Shown here: positions 17,831 through 27,480 of the stretch, piece by piece | Position numbering within the stretch: position 1 is the stretch's first letter | Layout: every line of letters starts with the position of its first letter | Assembly (NCBI RefSeq): GCF_040219335.1 | Contig: NZ_JAVJSQ010000007.1 | Location: 186,001-250,000 of the forward strand | Length of the DNA stretch: 64,000 nt | Direction: 5' to 3' | Source: Gimesia sp. | GTDB taxonomy: Bacteria > Planctomycetota > Planctomycetia > Planctomycetales > Planctomycetaceae | The notes under the pieces: model-generated | Seen by the model: only the letters and a program-made list of their open reading frames with translations | Told to the model about the DNA's origin: nothing | Database searches by the model: none | Program-made: the position numbers and the translations under genes

Positions 17831-19432
17831 ATGCAGACACTGTCGTCCCTCGATTACGCCGTCATCTTCGCCTATCTGATCGGAACGCTGGGGCTGGGAC
17901 TCTACATCGGCTCCAAGATTAAAACCGGTTCGGATTACTTTCTCGCCGGTCGCCGCCTCCCCTGGTGGGCTATCGGCATGTCACTCGTTGCGACCGACAT
18001 CGGTGCCGTGGACATCATCGGCACCGGAGGCGCTGCCTTCTCGCATGGTCTCGCTGTTGGTAACTTCGAATGGATTGGCTGCGTTCCGGCGATGATCATC
18101 GGGGCGTTCGTGTTCATTCCCTTTTTCTGGCGGAGCGGCGTGACCACGATTCCCGAATACATGGAGCGGCGGTTTAACGTCTCCGTCCGTTCCGCGCTGG
18201 CCCTCTGCTGGATCATCTTCATGGCCTGCAATCTGGGCATCATGCTCCTCGCCTCTGCGAAAATGATGAGCCTGCACCTGGGCATGAGCGTTAACGCCTG
18301 CATCTATCTCACCGCAGTTCTCGTCGGCATCTATACCATCTCCGGCGGACTCGCCGCCGTGGTCTATACCGACATGATTCAGTGCATCATCATGATCGGC
18401 GGTTGCCTGCTGGTCCTGGTGATCGGCATCATCGATGTCGGCGGTATCGACGAATTTCAGGCCAAGATCAGAGAACGGGAACTCGCCCAGAAACTGGAGC
18501 CCGTCGATGGCGCGGCAATGGAACAGGCTCCTGAAACAGAAGAGGAAGACCTGCTGCACACCTCGCTGATCCTGCCCGCCGATGCAGACACCCCCTTCCC
18601 CTGGACCGGAATCTTCTTCGGCCTGGCTCTGATTCTGAGCCCCGCTTACTGGATTGGTAACCAGGCCATCGTGCAGCGTTCGTTAGGGGCGGCCAGTGAA
18701 TTCGAAGCGAAGGCCGCGTATGTCTGGGGAGCTCTGCTCAAAAATCTCGTTCCCGTGGTCGTCGCGGTGCCCGGTCTGATCGCCTTTATCAAATTCCCCG
18801 AATTGACCGATGGAGATCAGGCTTTCCCCGAACTGATTTCACATCTGCTGCCCGTCGGTCTCAAAGGGCTGTTCCTCGCCGCGTTCCTGGCGGCGCTGAT
18901 GTCCAGCATCGACTCGTATCTCAACTCTGCCTCGACCATCGTCTCCAACGACTTTTACAAACGCTTTTATCGCCGGGACGCCAGTGATGTCTCCCTGCTC
19001 ATGGTGGGTCGCGTGGTCACGTTTTTGCTCGTGATCTGGGCCGTCGGCTTTTCCTTCTTTCTGATGAATCGCAGCGAAGGCATCTACACCATTTTCCAGA
19101 CACTGATGGCCTTCTTCCAGGGACCCGCGTTCGCCCTGCTGATCACCGGCCTGCTCTGGAGACGGGCGACCGGCGTCGCCGCCCTGACCGGATTCCTGGT
19201 CGGCGTCTGTTTCTCGATCACCCTGTTCGCCCTGAATCAGCCCGACGTCTACACCGCCCTGGGCCTCGAGCCCCTGTTCCAGATCTCCGAACCGTTCCTC
19301 TACTTTTCGATCTGGGCCTTTGTCGTTTCGTTCTCGCTGATTGTAATCATCAGCCTGTGTACCAAACCCGAGCCCAAAGAAAAAATCGACGGCCTGGTCT
19401 TTAGTCTCCAGCCCCAGAGAGGTGAAGCATGA
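17831..19432 (+). CDS. Sodium:solute symporter (SSS family)
   Basis: A 533-residue symporter with about 13 hydrophobic segments. The N terminus has the SSS pattern YLIGTLGLGLYIGSKIKTGSDYFLAGRRLPWW and GTGGAAFSHG, then TTIPEYMERRFN, and later FLAAFLAALMSSIDSYLNSASTIVSNDFY. An acidic loop near residues 215-245 (VDGAAMEQAPETEEEDL) is longer than usual. The family couples sugars, sialic acid or other organic solutes to sodium. Substrate cannot be read from the sequence. The stop overlaps the start of a small membrane protein, so both are probably one transporter unit. Confidence 0.92.
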   Translation: MQTLSSLDYAVIFAYLIGTLGLGLYIGSKIKTGSDYFLAGRRLPWWAIGMSLVATDIGAVDIIGTGGAAFSHGLAVGNFEWIGCVPAMIIGAFVFIPFFWRSGVTTIPEYMERRFNVSVRSALALCWIIFMACNLGIMLLASAKMMSLHLGMSVNACIYLTAVLVGIYTISGGLAAVVYTDMIQCIIMIGGCLLVLVIGIIDVGGIDEFQAKIRERELAQKLEPVDGAAMEQAPETEEEDLLHTSLILPADADTPFPWTGIFFGLALILSPAYWIGNQAIVQRSLGAASEFEAKAAYVWGALLKNLVPVVVAVPGLIAFIKFPELTDGDQAFPELISHLLPVGLKGLFLAAFLAALMSSIDSYLNSASTIVSNDFYKRFYRRDASDVSLLMVGRVVTFLLVIWAVGFSFFLMNRSEGIYTIFQTLMAFFQGPAFALLITGLLWRRATGVAALTGFLVGVCFSITLFALNQPDVYTALGLEPLFQISEPFLYFSIWAFVVSFSLIVIISLCTKPEPKEKIDGLVFSLQPQRGEA

Positions 19433-19659
19433 CCCCACTGCATCACATTGGAAATTTCGTCCGCGATCTGGTCGTCCAGATTCCCCTCTGGTGCGTACGG
19501 GCCCTGTTTGTCGGCACACTGATCGCCGTCCTGATCTGGGTCCTGAGTCTCCCCCGCGAAAACACAACCCCGGAAAATGCCACCCACTGGTACCAGAACC
19601 TCAAAGTCTGGGCCGGCCTCGCATTAACCATTCAGATCCTGATCTACAGCCTGTTCTGA
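19429..19659 (+). CDS. Small two-helix membrane protein coupled to the symporter
   Basis: A 76-residue protein whose ATG overlaps the TGA of the symporter (ATGA), a typical translational coupling. It has two hydrophobic helices (about residues 16-42 and 60-76) and a short polar loop with ENTTPENATHWYQN. I do not recognise a named family. Small partners are known for some SSS transporters (for example DUF485 and DUF4212 proteins), so an accessory subunit is the natural inference, although the sequence does not match those families by eye. Confidence 0.7.
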   Translation: MTPLHHIGNFVRDLVVQIPLWCVRALFVGTLIAVLIWVLSLPRENTTPENATHWYQNLKVWAGLALTIQILIYSLF

Positions 19660-19680
19660 TTAACGAACTGTAATCGAGAA

Positions 19681-19814
19681 GTAGGGGCGACCCTGCGTGG
19701 TCGCCCGTCTGGCGGAGAACAAACTCATTCACGCTCACAAGGGATCCAGATACAACCCTCAAAAACAAGGGTAAGCCCGAATAAAATTCGGGCCGAGCGC
19801 AGCGAGCAGGAGGT
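19681..19814 (+). repeat. Composite dispersed repeat, copy B
   Basis: Left module at 19681-19713 (GGGCGACC...GGTCGCCC) and right module at 19768-19814 (GCCCGAATAAAATTCGGGC then CGAGCGCAGCGAGC). Order, orientation and spacing match copy A at 10347-10478. The middle parts are still weakly alignable, so the whole is one element of about 135 bases. It lies between convergent genes. Confidence 0.75.
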
Positions 19815-19867
19815 CTCAGTTCACTCTGACATTCCACAACAGAGCATCGAACCAATGTCTAACAAGC

Positions 19868-21232
19868 TCACCCCTTCAAAATCGAACCAATCGGCGTTGC
19901 CCCATGGTCAGCCAATGGAATCGGACGGCCGATGTTCGACATGTTCTGCTTCTCCGGATCGAGGCCCAGTGCTTTACAGATCGTGGCCATCAGATCGGGA
20001 ACCGTAATCGGCTGATCGGTGACTTTCATACCATCCTCGCTGGTCTTGCCAACCACCTGTCCGCCGCGAATCCCACCACCGCCGATCACCGTGGACCAGG
20101 CTGCGGGAAAATGATCGCGGCCCGTGTTCTGGTTAATCTTCGGCGTGCGACCGAATTCACCCATCCAGACCACCAGCGTCGAATCCAACAGCCCCCGTTG
20201 TTCCAGGTCGCTCAGCAACGTTCCCCAGCCCGGGTCGAGCACTTCACTCAGACTTTTGACGGCTTCGAAATTATCCTGGTGCGTGTCCCAGCCGAACGCG
20301 TTCGAACCCTGCACCCCGTTAAGCGAAACCTCGACAAAGGGAACGCCCTGTTCGACGAGCCGCCGGGCGAGCAGACATCCCTGACCAAACCGGTTCCGAC
20401 CGTAGGCGTCCCGCAACGCGTCCGGTTCCTGGTCCAGTTGAAACGCTTCGATCGCCTTGGAACGCATCATCCGCACCGCCGCGGCATACGCACTCCGATG
20501 ACTGCTGGTCGGCACTCCCGGGTGGGTTGCCTGAAAGTCGTCTTCCAGGTCTTTGAGAATCGAGAGCCGGGCATCCGCCTGCTTCCGGTTGATTCCCTGA
20601 GGCAGTTCCAGGTTTTTCACTTTCAGAGCCGCATCCAGATTCATCTCGTCGTTCTGCACAAAGCCCGCCCCTTCACCAACGACCAGCGGCGCATACTGGG
20701 GTCCGAGAAATCCGGGGCCGTATGCGTTGGGGCTCAATGTTTTGTTCGGGGCGATACTCACAAAGTTCGGCAGCTCGGATTCATCACGTCCCAACTCTTT
20801 ACTCATCAGCGAACCGAGGGCCGGATAACTCAACGGACCCGAGGGCAAATAACCGGTGCGTAATAAATATGTCGCCCGCGTATGATCACCCTCTTTAGTA
20901 CTCATGGAGCGAATCGGAACCAGGTGCTGCATCGCCTTCGCCAGCTGAGGCAGATGCTCCGAAATCTGAATCCCGGGGACAGATGTGTCGATCGGCTTGA
21001 AAGGACCGCCGTTCTCATGGTCCGGCTTCAGATCGAAGGTATCACACTGACTGGGCCCGCCCGACATCCAGAGCAGAATACACGAACGTTTGCGCTGCGG
21101 ATTCTGCGCGGTCTCTGCTGCCAGCCGTCTCATCCAGCCGGACATTCCGGTTCCCAGCACACCCAGGGCCGAGAGACGCATGAAATCGCGCCGGGAGATG
21201 CTGCCGAATCGCTGTCTGTCTTTACCTGTCAT
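19868..21232 (-). CDS. DUF1501 family Tat-exported protein
   Basis: A second DUF1501 protein, about 454 residues. The twin-arginine signal is SRRDFMRLSALGVLG, followed by a hydrophobic stretch and AAETAQ. Family motifs are ILLWMSGGPSQCDTFDLKP and GEFGRTPKINQNTGRDHF, and the C terminus has PITVPDLMATICKALGLDP. AGAGG eight bases before the ATG at 21232 is better than the upstream ATG at 21268, which would add 12 residues. It differs clearly from the copy at 6469, so this is not a recent duplication. Reaction unknown. Confidence 0.92.
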   Translation of the reverse strand: MTGKDRQRFGSISRRDFMRLSALGVLGTGMSGWMRRLAAETAQNPQRKRSCILLWMSGGPSQCDTFDLKPDHENGGPFKPIDTSVPGIQISEHLPQLAKAMQHLVPIRSMSTKEGDHTRATYLLRTGYLPSGPLSYPALGSLMSKELGRDESELPNFVSIAPNKTLSPNAYGPGFLGPQYAPLVVGEGAGFVQNDEMNLDAALKVKNLELPQGINRKQADARLSILKDLEDDFQATHPGVPTSSHRSAYAAAVRMMRSKAIEAFQLDQEPDALRDAYGRNRFGQGCLLARRLVEQGVPFVEVSLNGVQGSNAFGWDTHQDNFEAVKSLSEVLDPGWGTLLSDLEQRGLLDSTLVVWMGEFGRTPKINQNTGRDHFPAAWSTVIGGGGIRGGQVVGKTSEDGMKVTDQPITVPDLMATICKALGLDPEKQNMSNIGRPIPLADHGATPIGSILKG

Positions 21233-21420
21233 GCGCGCAACCTCTGAAAATTTCGTGTTCCACTTCATTTTAGCCGTTTTTCTGAAACAAATGCGAGACT
21301 TTTCCGGTAAGAACCGGCAGCCCCCCGGGGCGTTTTTTTGTTTCGAAACACTGCCCCTGTCTGGTAAGATTCGTAAAGCCGTTCTTTTTATTTATCTATT
21401 CCGCGATCAGGTCCGATTTT

Positions 21421-22350
21421 ATGTCGATAGTTTCACGCGTGCGAACTCTGTCTCTCTGTGCTTTACTGCTCTTAATCCCTGTCAGCAAACCGGTTAACGC
21501 CGCTGAACAGCCCGTAGCACTCTATCAGCAACAGAAAAATGTCGTCTACGCGGAAGTGCACGGCGTGGGACTGTTGATGGATATCTTCACCCCCACCGGC
21601 AAGTCCAACGGCCTGGCGATTGTCGATGTGGTTTCCGGCGCGTATCACTCGGACCGGGGCAAACTCCGCGATCACGAGCGGGCACAGATGTTCGATATCT
21701 TCTGCAGTCGCGGCTACACCATTTTCGCCATCCGACCTGGATCCATTGACAAATTCAACGGACCCGAAATGCTCGAGAATGTGAACCGCGGCATCCTCTG
21801 GGTCAAAGCCCATGCCGGCGAATATAAAATCGATCCGGATCGCCTGGCTCTGCTCGGTGCTTCCGCGGGAGGCCACCTCGCCTGCATGGCCGCTGTCTCC
21901 GCTGCCGAACCCACTGCCAAAACCCGCGTCAAAGCTGTCGCCGTCTTCTTTCCCCCCACCGACCTGATGAATTATGGCGGCCTGAAACTCGACATCACCG
22001 GGAGCGATCGTCTCTCGCAAGCCATCCGCCAACTGATCACCCCCAAAGGCGCGGAGACCATCGACGAACAGAAGCTGGACGAACTCCGCACCTCGTTCTC
22101 CCCCGCCCGCCTGGTTCAGCCCGGCCTGCCTCCGTTCCTGCTGATTCACGGCACCGCCGACTTCACCGTTCCCATTCAACAGTCACGCGCCATGGTCGCG
22201 GCACTGGAAAAAGCAAACGTCCCTGTCACGCTGATCGTCAAACAGGGAGGCGGCCACCCCTGGCCCACCATCCACGAAGAGGTCGCCAAAATGGCCGATT
22301 GGATTGATACGCAGTTGCAGCCAAAAGAAACCCAGGTTTCAGAACCGTAG
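21421..22350 (+). CDS. Secreted alpha/beta hydrolase
   Basis: A 309-residue alpha/beta hydrolase with a signal peptide ending near residue 28 (VNAAEQ). The nucleophile elbow is GASAGG with Ser148, the acid lies in HGTADFTVP and the base in GGGHPWP. An oxyanion-type HG motif is not obvious; the order of elements resembles BD-FAE / DLH-type carbohydrate esterases. It is divergent from the DUF1501 gene by about 190 bases. An inverted-repeat element starts 28 bases after its stop. Substrate is unknown. Confidence 0.87.
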   Translation: MSIVSRVRTLSLCALLLLIPVSKPVNAAEQPVALYQQQKNVVYAEVHGVGLLMDIFTPTGKSNGLAIVDVVSGAYHSDRGKLRDHERAQMFDIFCSRGYTIFAIRPGSIDKFNGPEMLENVNRGILWVKAHAGEYKIDPDRLALLGASAGGHLACMAAVSAAEPTAKTRVKAVAVFFPPTDLMNYGGLKLDITGSDRLSQAIRQLITPKGAETIDEQKLDELRTSFSPARLVQPGLPPFLLIHGTADFTVPIQQSRAMVAALEKANVPVTLIVKQGGGHPWPTIHEEVAKMADWIDTQLQPKETQVSEP

Positions 22351-22377
22351 ACGAGATGCTCATACCTTAGAGAAAAA

Positions 22378-22563
22378 AGGGTGGGCCCGGATGTAATCCG
22401 GGCCGAGCGCAGCGAGCAGGAGGTCGCAATTCACACAGACAGTGGATAACAAAGCTTCTGTTATAAGATTAAAAGCTTCGGGGACACGCTCTCTGCAAAG
22501 AACGTTCTCTCAGCCACCTCCTGTTGCCTGCGGCAATCCCGAATTACATTCGGGACCACCCGG
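22378..22563. repeat. Inverted-repeat element made of two right modules of the dispersed repeat
   Basis: The right module of the repeat family occurs at 22378-22425 in direct orientation and again at 22514-22563 in the opposite orientation, with clear but imperfect identity (GGGTGG, CCCG-ATGTAAT-CGGG, GCAG, CAGGAGGT). The two arms of about 50 bases enclose about 90 bases without coding capacity. The whole is a 186-base hairpin-forming element between two convergent genes, like a MITE. Confidence 0.7.
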
Positions 22564-22591
22564 CGAAAGATCAACTCATCCCACAACCAGA

Positions 22592-24235
22592 TCAATACCG
22601 CACAGTCGTCTGCACGTAGAACTGAGTTGCGGTATTCCGTGGCGGAATGTTGGTCCCGACGAAATCGCCATACCAGAACCAGGAGTAGCCGGCCTGGATG
22701 TTGAAGTTCGGATTGAACTTGTAAATCGCGATCAGGTCGAGTTCCTGCCCGATATCGCGGCTGCCTCCCAGCGTACCCACCGGGGCACCGGCAACGTTAT
22801 ACAGGTAGTCGTTACTGGTTGCCTTTTCGAACCAGTGGAACGCACTGACCAGGCTCACCTTCTTTGCCGGCTTCGCATTCAGCTGCAGGCTCCAGTCAAA
22901 CAGGTTCTGACCGGACAGGTTGTCGATGATCCCCCAGTAGGCGTGGCCCAGCGGGTAGAGCGTGTTGAAGGTATTGTTCGTACTTCCGTTGGGATCGTGG
23001 TTCCCTGAACCGTAGTAGAACAGACCACTCAAACGGGGCTGCCAGGGAACCGTGGTCCAGGTGTGACCCAGTACGGCGGTCCAGAACCCTGCCGATACAC
23101 GCTTGCTGTCATCGACCCCGAACTGATAAGCACCTTCGGTTTCAAAGTCCCAGATGCGGGTAACCTGGCAGCATTCGTTCTGAACTTCCCAGGAGTTTTT
23201 ATAGCGTCCCCCCAGGGTATGACGTGAACCATCGGGACGGTTCGGCGTGTTGGTTTCATCACGCAGCCAGAGATAATACAGGTCGATCAACTCAGGACCA
23301 GCGTCCAGGAATGTCATGTAGATCCCGCTGAACGTCACCGAGGTATCCGGCTTATCCCGGCCATTGTCATACCGGGAAAGCGGCTGGTTTCCGGCTGCTG
23401 CGTTTACGGGGTTGGTGATGAAGGCGTCGAAGTGTACCGAATCGGTATGGTGAAAGTATTTGAAGCCTTCAAAATTCCGGCGGGTATTCGACCAGTCCAG
23501 GGGTGAGATCAGGTGCTGAGAACCGTACAACATTTCCTGTCGACCATAGCGGAACCACCCGGGCGCCCCATCCCACTCGTGCAGTTTGACATCCACAAAC
23601 GCGTTCTGCACATTCCAGCGGTTAATATCAATCGGCGTAGGTGGCAGATCGTTATCGAAGATCGAGGCATCAATGCCTTCAAAATAGACGCGGGCAAAAT
23701 CGCTGATATGCAGATCGAAGTACTGACGCCAGCGCCACAGATTGTAATCGGTATTGATGGGTCCGCCGGGACGCAGTCGGTTTTGTTCGTGCATCCAGCG
23801 GTGCCGCAGCTCGCCACCCACCGACAGAGTGTAAGGCGAACATTCATCTCCCAGCGGCATCTCCTTCAACCGCTCTCCCAACAGCCAGGGATGGTTGGGA
23901 TTGCTGAGATAGCTGCCAAACGTGTTGTCGTAGAACAGGGGCTTATACGGATCAGCGGGCGGTTTTACCGGCGAGGGATCGTCGAAGATGATCTGGTCTT
24001 CGGACTCCTCGGTTTCATTCAGGGTCTCCGGTTGCGGATTCTCTTCGGACTCAATCGGATCTGCAGAGGGTTGGAATACTTCCGCGACGGGTGTCAGCTG
24101 AGCCTCTTCACCTGCAGTCTCAGACTGTGCTGCGGGCGCGGGAGGAACAATCGATCCCAGATTTTCCGCTTTGAGTTCGGCAGCCGTCAAAGAGGAAAGC
24201 ACACAACCAACTGATAAGAGAGAGCGTAAACGCAT
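22592..24235 (-). CDS. Alginate-export-type outer-membrane porin
   Basis: A protein of about 547 residues. Residues 1-24 form a signal peptide (MRLRSLLSVGCVLSSLTAAELKA), followed by an acidic, Pro/Glu-rich linker up to about residue 105. The rest is a beta-barrel with alternating patterns and aromatic girdles, matching the alginate_exp (AlgE-like) family: SVGGELRHRWMHE, FDLHISDFARVYFEGID, GRQEMLYGSQHLISPLDWSNTRRNFEG, ending in a C-terminal aromatic strand with VQTTVRY. An in-frame start 70 codons upstream adds residues that look non-coding, so 24235 (AGGA upstream) is preferred. It probably moves an anionic polysaccharide or sugar acid across the outer membrane. Confidence 0.85.
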   Translation of the reverse strand: MRLRSLLSVGCVLSSLTAAELKAENLGSIVPPAPAAQSETAGEEAQLTPVAEVFQPSADPIESEENPQPETLNETEESEDQIIFDDPSPVKPPADPYKPLFYDNTFGSYLSNPNHPWLLGERLKEMPLGDECSPYTLSVGGELRHRWMHEQNRLRPGGPINTDYNLWRWRQYFDLHISDFARVYFEGIDASIFDNDLPPTPIDINRWNVQNAFVDVKLHEWDGAPGWFRYGRQEMLYGSQHLISPLDWSNTRRNFEGFKYFHHTDSVHFDAFITNPVNAAAGNQPLSRYDNGRDKPDTSVTFSGIYMTFLDAGPELIDLYYLWLRDETNTPNRPDGSRHTLGGRYKNSWEVQNECCQVTRIWDFETEGAYQFGVDDSKRVSAGFWTAVLGHTWTTVPWQPRLSGLFYYGSGNHDPNGSTNNTFNTLYPLGHAYWGIIDNLSGQNLFDWSLQLNAKPAKKVSLVSAFHWFEKATSNDYLYNVAGAPVGTLGGSRDIGQELDLIAIYKFNPNFNIQAGYSWFWYGDFVGTNIPPRNTATQFYVQTTVRY

Positions 24236-24578
24236 CTGGCGGATCCTGTCTGTGACATCCCTGAAAGTGACTGAGAGCGCCCTGACTGAAAACCAGCCGC
24301 GGAGGAACTTCATGTACCGCGAACTTCGATCTTGCACCTCAAGACCGGTAGCAGGCATAGCTACTGGCAAACATCGGAACATTTCCGGCAATCCAGACAT
24401 GCAGACCGTTCGGATTTTCAGTAATAACCGGAACTTAGTGTCCAAACGGACTCAGAGCAGGCACGATCCCCTTGAGCGGCAAATTAATAAAAACCACCCT
24501 AAACGCAATAACCGCTACAGATAACTGGGACCCCGGATTCAGAAAGAAGAGAGAATTATTCGCGCAGAGACGCGCGTC
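24236..24578. other. Spacer between porin and ketoacyl synthase genes
   Basis: About 340 bases with no gene seen. A short near-perfect hairpin lies around 24350-24372 (GTAGC...GCTAC). The porin promoter should be here on the minus strand; none could be picked with confidence. Confidence 0.4.
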
Positions 24579-25625
24579 TTACCACTGGACACCCAGCATG
24601 AGAGAATTCAGACCACTGCCGATTCCCAGCAGGGCAATTTTGGCGTCGTCCTGCAGAATCTGATCCTGAATCCCCAGCGCCCACGCCATGGGGAGAGCAG
24701 CCGCTCCAGTGTTGCCCAGTCGTTCAACGGTCGGGTAATCCAAAGCCGGATCGAGACCCAGCTTGTCCAGCAGCAGTTTCCGGTGTGCTTTACCGACCTG
24801 ATGTGTGAAGACATGGTTCACATCCTCGTTTTTCCAGCCCAGCGTGGTTTTGGTGACTTCCCAGGTCGGAATGGCCAGGTTGACGCCTGCTACCAGCAGG
24901 GATTCGGAGTCGGTCTGCATTCGCGGACGGTGATCGCCGTGCTTCTGGGCTTCGACACCCCCGGCACAGAGCTCGTGACTGGAGGTGTCAGTCTGGAAAC
25001 TCCCCCCCAGCAGACGATGACCGGTTTTACTTAACTTACGGTCACAAAGCAGGATCGCTGCAGAACCACTGCCGATTGTCAGCGAGGCAAAATGATTCTT
25101 GATCGACTTGCGGGTCAACGTGCTGTCTTCCAGCAGATCATCGATGGTCCCTTCCACCAGATCGCGTCCGACTTCGGTTCCCACCACAATCCCGGCACGA
25201 ATCTGACCCATTTCGATCATATTGGCCAGGAAAACCATACCGTTTAAGAGACCCAGGCAGGCATTACTCACGTCCAGAACGAGGGAATTCTGGGGAAGTT
25301 GTGTGGCATGATGCACACCACTGGCGGTCGCCGGTTCCAGCTGATCACGACAGACGGAGCCATGAATCAGGCCGCCGATGTGTTTGCGGTCGAATCCACT
25401 TTCGTCGAGCATTTGATTGACGGTCTGGGCACTGATCGAACCGGGGAGCGTTCCGGGATCAAAAAAGCGGCGTTCCTGGATACCCGTCATCAGCTCAAGT
25501 CGGCCCGCAGGCAGACCTAATCGATCGTAAACCGGGGCCAGACGCGCTTCGAGTTCATCCGAAGTGACAACGTGGGGGGGAAGCGTACAACTGACAGCTT
25601 CGACGCAGACATGCTCATAACGCAT
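24579..25625 (-). CDS. 3-oxoacyl-ACP synthase III family protein (FabH/OleA-like)
   Basis: A 348-residue thiolase-fold condensing enzyme. Nucleophile Cys123 is in [13 protein letters not shown], His275 in [11 protein letters not shown] and Asn305 in [12 protein letters not shown], the complete Cys-His-Asn triad of KAS III enzymes. The N-terminal [12 protein letters not shown] is also typical. It lies alone, without fab, acyl-carrier or polyketide genes. FabH would start fatty acid synthesis with acetyl-CoA; OleA-type relatives condense two acyl chains. The GxGxG-like C-terminal [11 protein letters not shown] is common to both, so I cannot separate them. Confidence 0.87.
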   Translation of the reverse strand: MRYEHVCVEAVSCTLPPHVVTSDELEARLAPVYDRLGLPAGRLELMTGIQERRFFDPGTLPGSISAQTVNQMLDESGFDRKHIGGLIHGSVCRDQLEPATASGVHHATQLPQNSLVLDVSNACLGLLNGMVFLANMIEMGQIRAGIVVGTEVGRDLVEGTIDDLLEDSTLTRKSIKNHFASLTIGSGSAAILLCDRKLSKTGHRLLGGSFQTDTSSHELCAGGVEAQKHGDHRPRMQTDSESLLVAGVNLAIPTWEVTKTTLGWKNEDVNHVFTHQVGKAHRKLLLDKLGLDPALDYPTVERLGNTGAAALPMAWALGIQDQILQDDAKIALLGIGSGLNSLMLGVQW

Positions 25626-25764
25626 AGGAGGTAAGATATTCCCATCTCATCAGATCATAACAAACACAGTACGCTGCGCGGCGGGACTGAGCCAATGCGC
25701 GCAACGCGAACCGTCCTATTGAATTGAATCTGGGAACTAAACTCAACCTAAGCGCTGGTAATTC

Positions 25765-25974
25765 TCAAACCTGAGCAGCACTTTCCTGGCGCGGTGAAGA
25801 ATTCAGAGTCTTTTCGAGAGCGGTAATTTCTTCCAGCTTCTCGGTCCGGCTACGGACGTATTCAGGTGTGGGATCTTCCACTCGCAGCTTTTCCGCACTT
25901 TTAACGTAGCGCAAACCTGACAAAAGGAGGTCCAGTTGTTTTTCCGTAATATTGATATTTGCGATTTCTGCCAT
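25765..25974 (-). CDS. Small hypothetical protein (69 residues)
   Basis: A short acidic protein, mostly helical: ITEKQLDLLLSGLRYVKSAEKL then a Pro-rich turn and EYVRSRTEKLEEITALEKTL. It could be a short coiled-coil hairpin. The ATG at 25974 begins a sensible N terminus (MAEIANINIT). A TTG 51 bases upstream has AGGAGG right beside it, but too close to serve, and would add residues that look unrelated. No family recognised. Confidence 0.5.
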   Translation of the reverse strand: MAEIANINITEKQLDLLLSGLRYVKSAEKLRVEDPTPEYVRSRTEKLEEITALEKTLNSSPRQESAAQV

Positions 25975-26233
25975 AGGTAAACAAAAACTCTCTCGAGGTG
26001 ATCCGGAGAATTCAGTCCACAACAACCTCCTGCTGCTGTTACTGACACCATATTAGTCAATCACCAGACTAAATTTCAACCAGTTTTTACAAAAACACAT
26101 CCTGTCTGGCTGCTTTAATTCATCGACCTCTCAATCAAGTCCGCTTTGAAACCATTTCTGGTGCTGTTGAATCCCTTACAGCCGGACTGATTGTATTGAT
26201 CGACAACCTCTTATCCACCGATCATTACATCAG

Positions 26234-27169
26234 TTAAACTGCCCGTAAATTACCATGCGAGAAGGCTTCGGCCATCGCCAGAGGCACTTCTGCTTCCGCC
26301 AGGACGACTTTCGCCTGGTTTTCCTGAGTCCGGGCCACCATCTCCTGTTCCGAGGCAACCGCCTCAGCACGACGTTCTTCAGCCCGGGCCTGGGCAATTC
26401 GTACGTCCGCTTCTGCCTGGTCTGCCCGCAGGCGGGCGCCAATATTCTCGCCCACATCAATGTCGGCGATATCAATTGAAACAATCGAAAACGCAGTCTG
26501 GGAATCCAGGCCCCGGTCCAGCACGTTGCGAGCAATCACGGACGGATTCGCCAGGACTTCTTTATGACTTTCACAGGAGCCGATGGCGGAGACGATCCCC
26601 TCGCCGACGCGGGCGATCACCGTATCTTCCGTAGCGCCTCCCACCAGTTGGTTCAGGTTGGTTCGCACCGTGACGCGAGCTCGGGCTTTCAGCTGAATGC
26701 CGTCTTTCGCGACGCCATCCAGAGTCGGCCGACCACTCTTCTTCGGATCGGGACAGTCGATGACTTTGGGGTCCACGCTGGTTTCCACCGCGCTGATGAT
26801 GTTTCGTCCTGCCAGGTCAATTGCACAGGCGGTATCCCAGTCGAGTTCGATCCGGGCCCGGTGTGCAACAATCAACGCATGCACCACGCGATGCACATTG
26901 CCCCCCGCCAGGTAATGGGCTTCATATGACTGCGTGGGAATTTCTGTCAGACCCGCCTGGACCGCCATGATCTTGGTGTCCACAATCACCGAAGGTTTTA
27001 CCTTCCGGAGCGACATGAAGACCAGAGCTAACGGGCCAATCTTCGCACGGGAAAAGAAGGCCTGGATCCAGAGCTTGAAATACCGGGCGAACAACGCCAG
27101 AAAGACGATGCCCAGGATGATACAAAATCCCCCGAGCAGAAATCCTGCGATTTGCCAAAGATTATCCAT
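26234..27169 (-). CDS. floA: Flotillin-like protein FloA (SPFH)
   Basis: A 311-residue protein of the UPF0365/FloA family. One N-terminal membrane hairpin (about residues 7-30, [24 protein letters not shown]) is followed by the SPFH domain with [70 protein letters not shown], then a charged coiled coil rich in Ala/Glu/Arg ([20 protein letters not shown]). FloA scaffolds functional membrane microdomains. GGGAG about 12 bases before the ATG at 27169 supports this start over a TTG at 27190. There is no NfeD partner next to it, although floA and nfeD are often adjacent. Confidence 0.93.
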   Translation of the reverse strand: MDNLWQIAGFLLGGFCIILGIVFLALFARYFKLWIQAFFSRAKIGPLALVFMSLRKVKPSVIVDTKIMAVQAGLTEIPTQSYEAHYLAGGNVHRVVHALIVAHRARIELDWDTACAIDLAGRNIISAVETSVDPKVIDCPDPKKSGRPTLDGVAKDGIQLKARARVTVRTNLNQLVGGATEDTVIARVGEGIVSAIGSCESHKEVLANPSVIARNVLDRGLDSQTAFSIVSIDIADIDVGENIGARLRADQAEADVRIAQARAEERRAEAVASEQEMVARTQENQAKVVLAEAEVPLAMAEAFSHGNLRAV

Positions 27170-27480
27170 AGTCTGCTTAACTCCCTGCAAGTAGTTGATT
27201 TCGAGAGGTCTCTCTCCCGCGTATCATAACGGTCTGATAGTCAGTTCCGAAAGGATTTTTACACCCTTTTTCTATTTTTCCATGCCTACCCGTATTGGAT
27301 ACGGAATTCGACTTCTCCCGGATCATTCTGTTTTTGAAAAGAGTTTTCGTCGGGCGATTGGAAATCAGCAAGGCTCGTTTTATTCTGGAATAGAGTCGGC
27401 ACCCCTCGCCCGCCCGGGAATCGGCTGCCTGAAATGACACTTTCTGATCGAATCGAACTTTTTAAACACAGGAACCGAAA
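27170..27480. other. Divergent spacer between floA and ridA
   Basis: About 310 bases, no gene, no repeat. A TATGAT on the minus strand near 27225 could be part of the floA promoter, but no good -35 is found. Confidence 0.35.

Noticed and set aside
6469-21232. The two DUF1501 genes as a recent duplication bounding a mobile island
   Set aside because: The proteins differ too much outside the family motifs, and no integrase or transposase lies between them.
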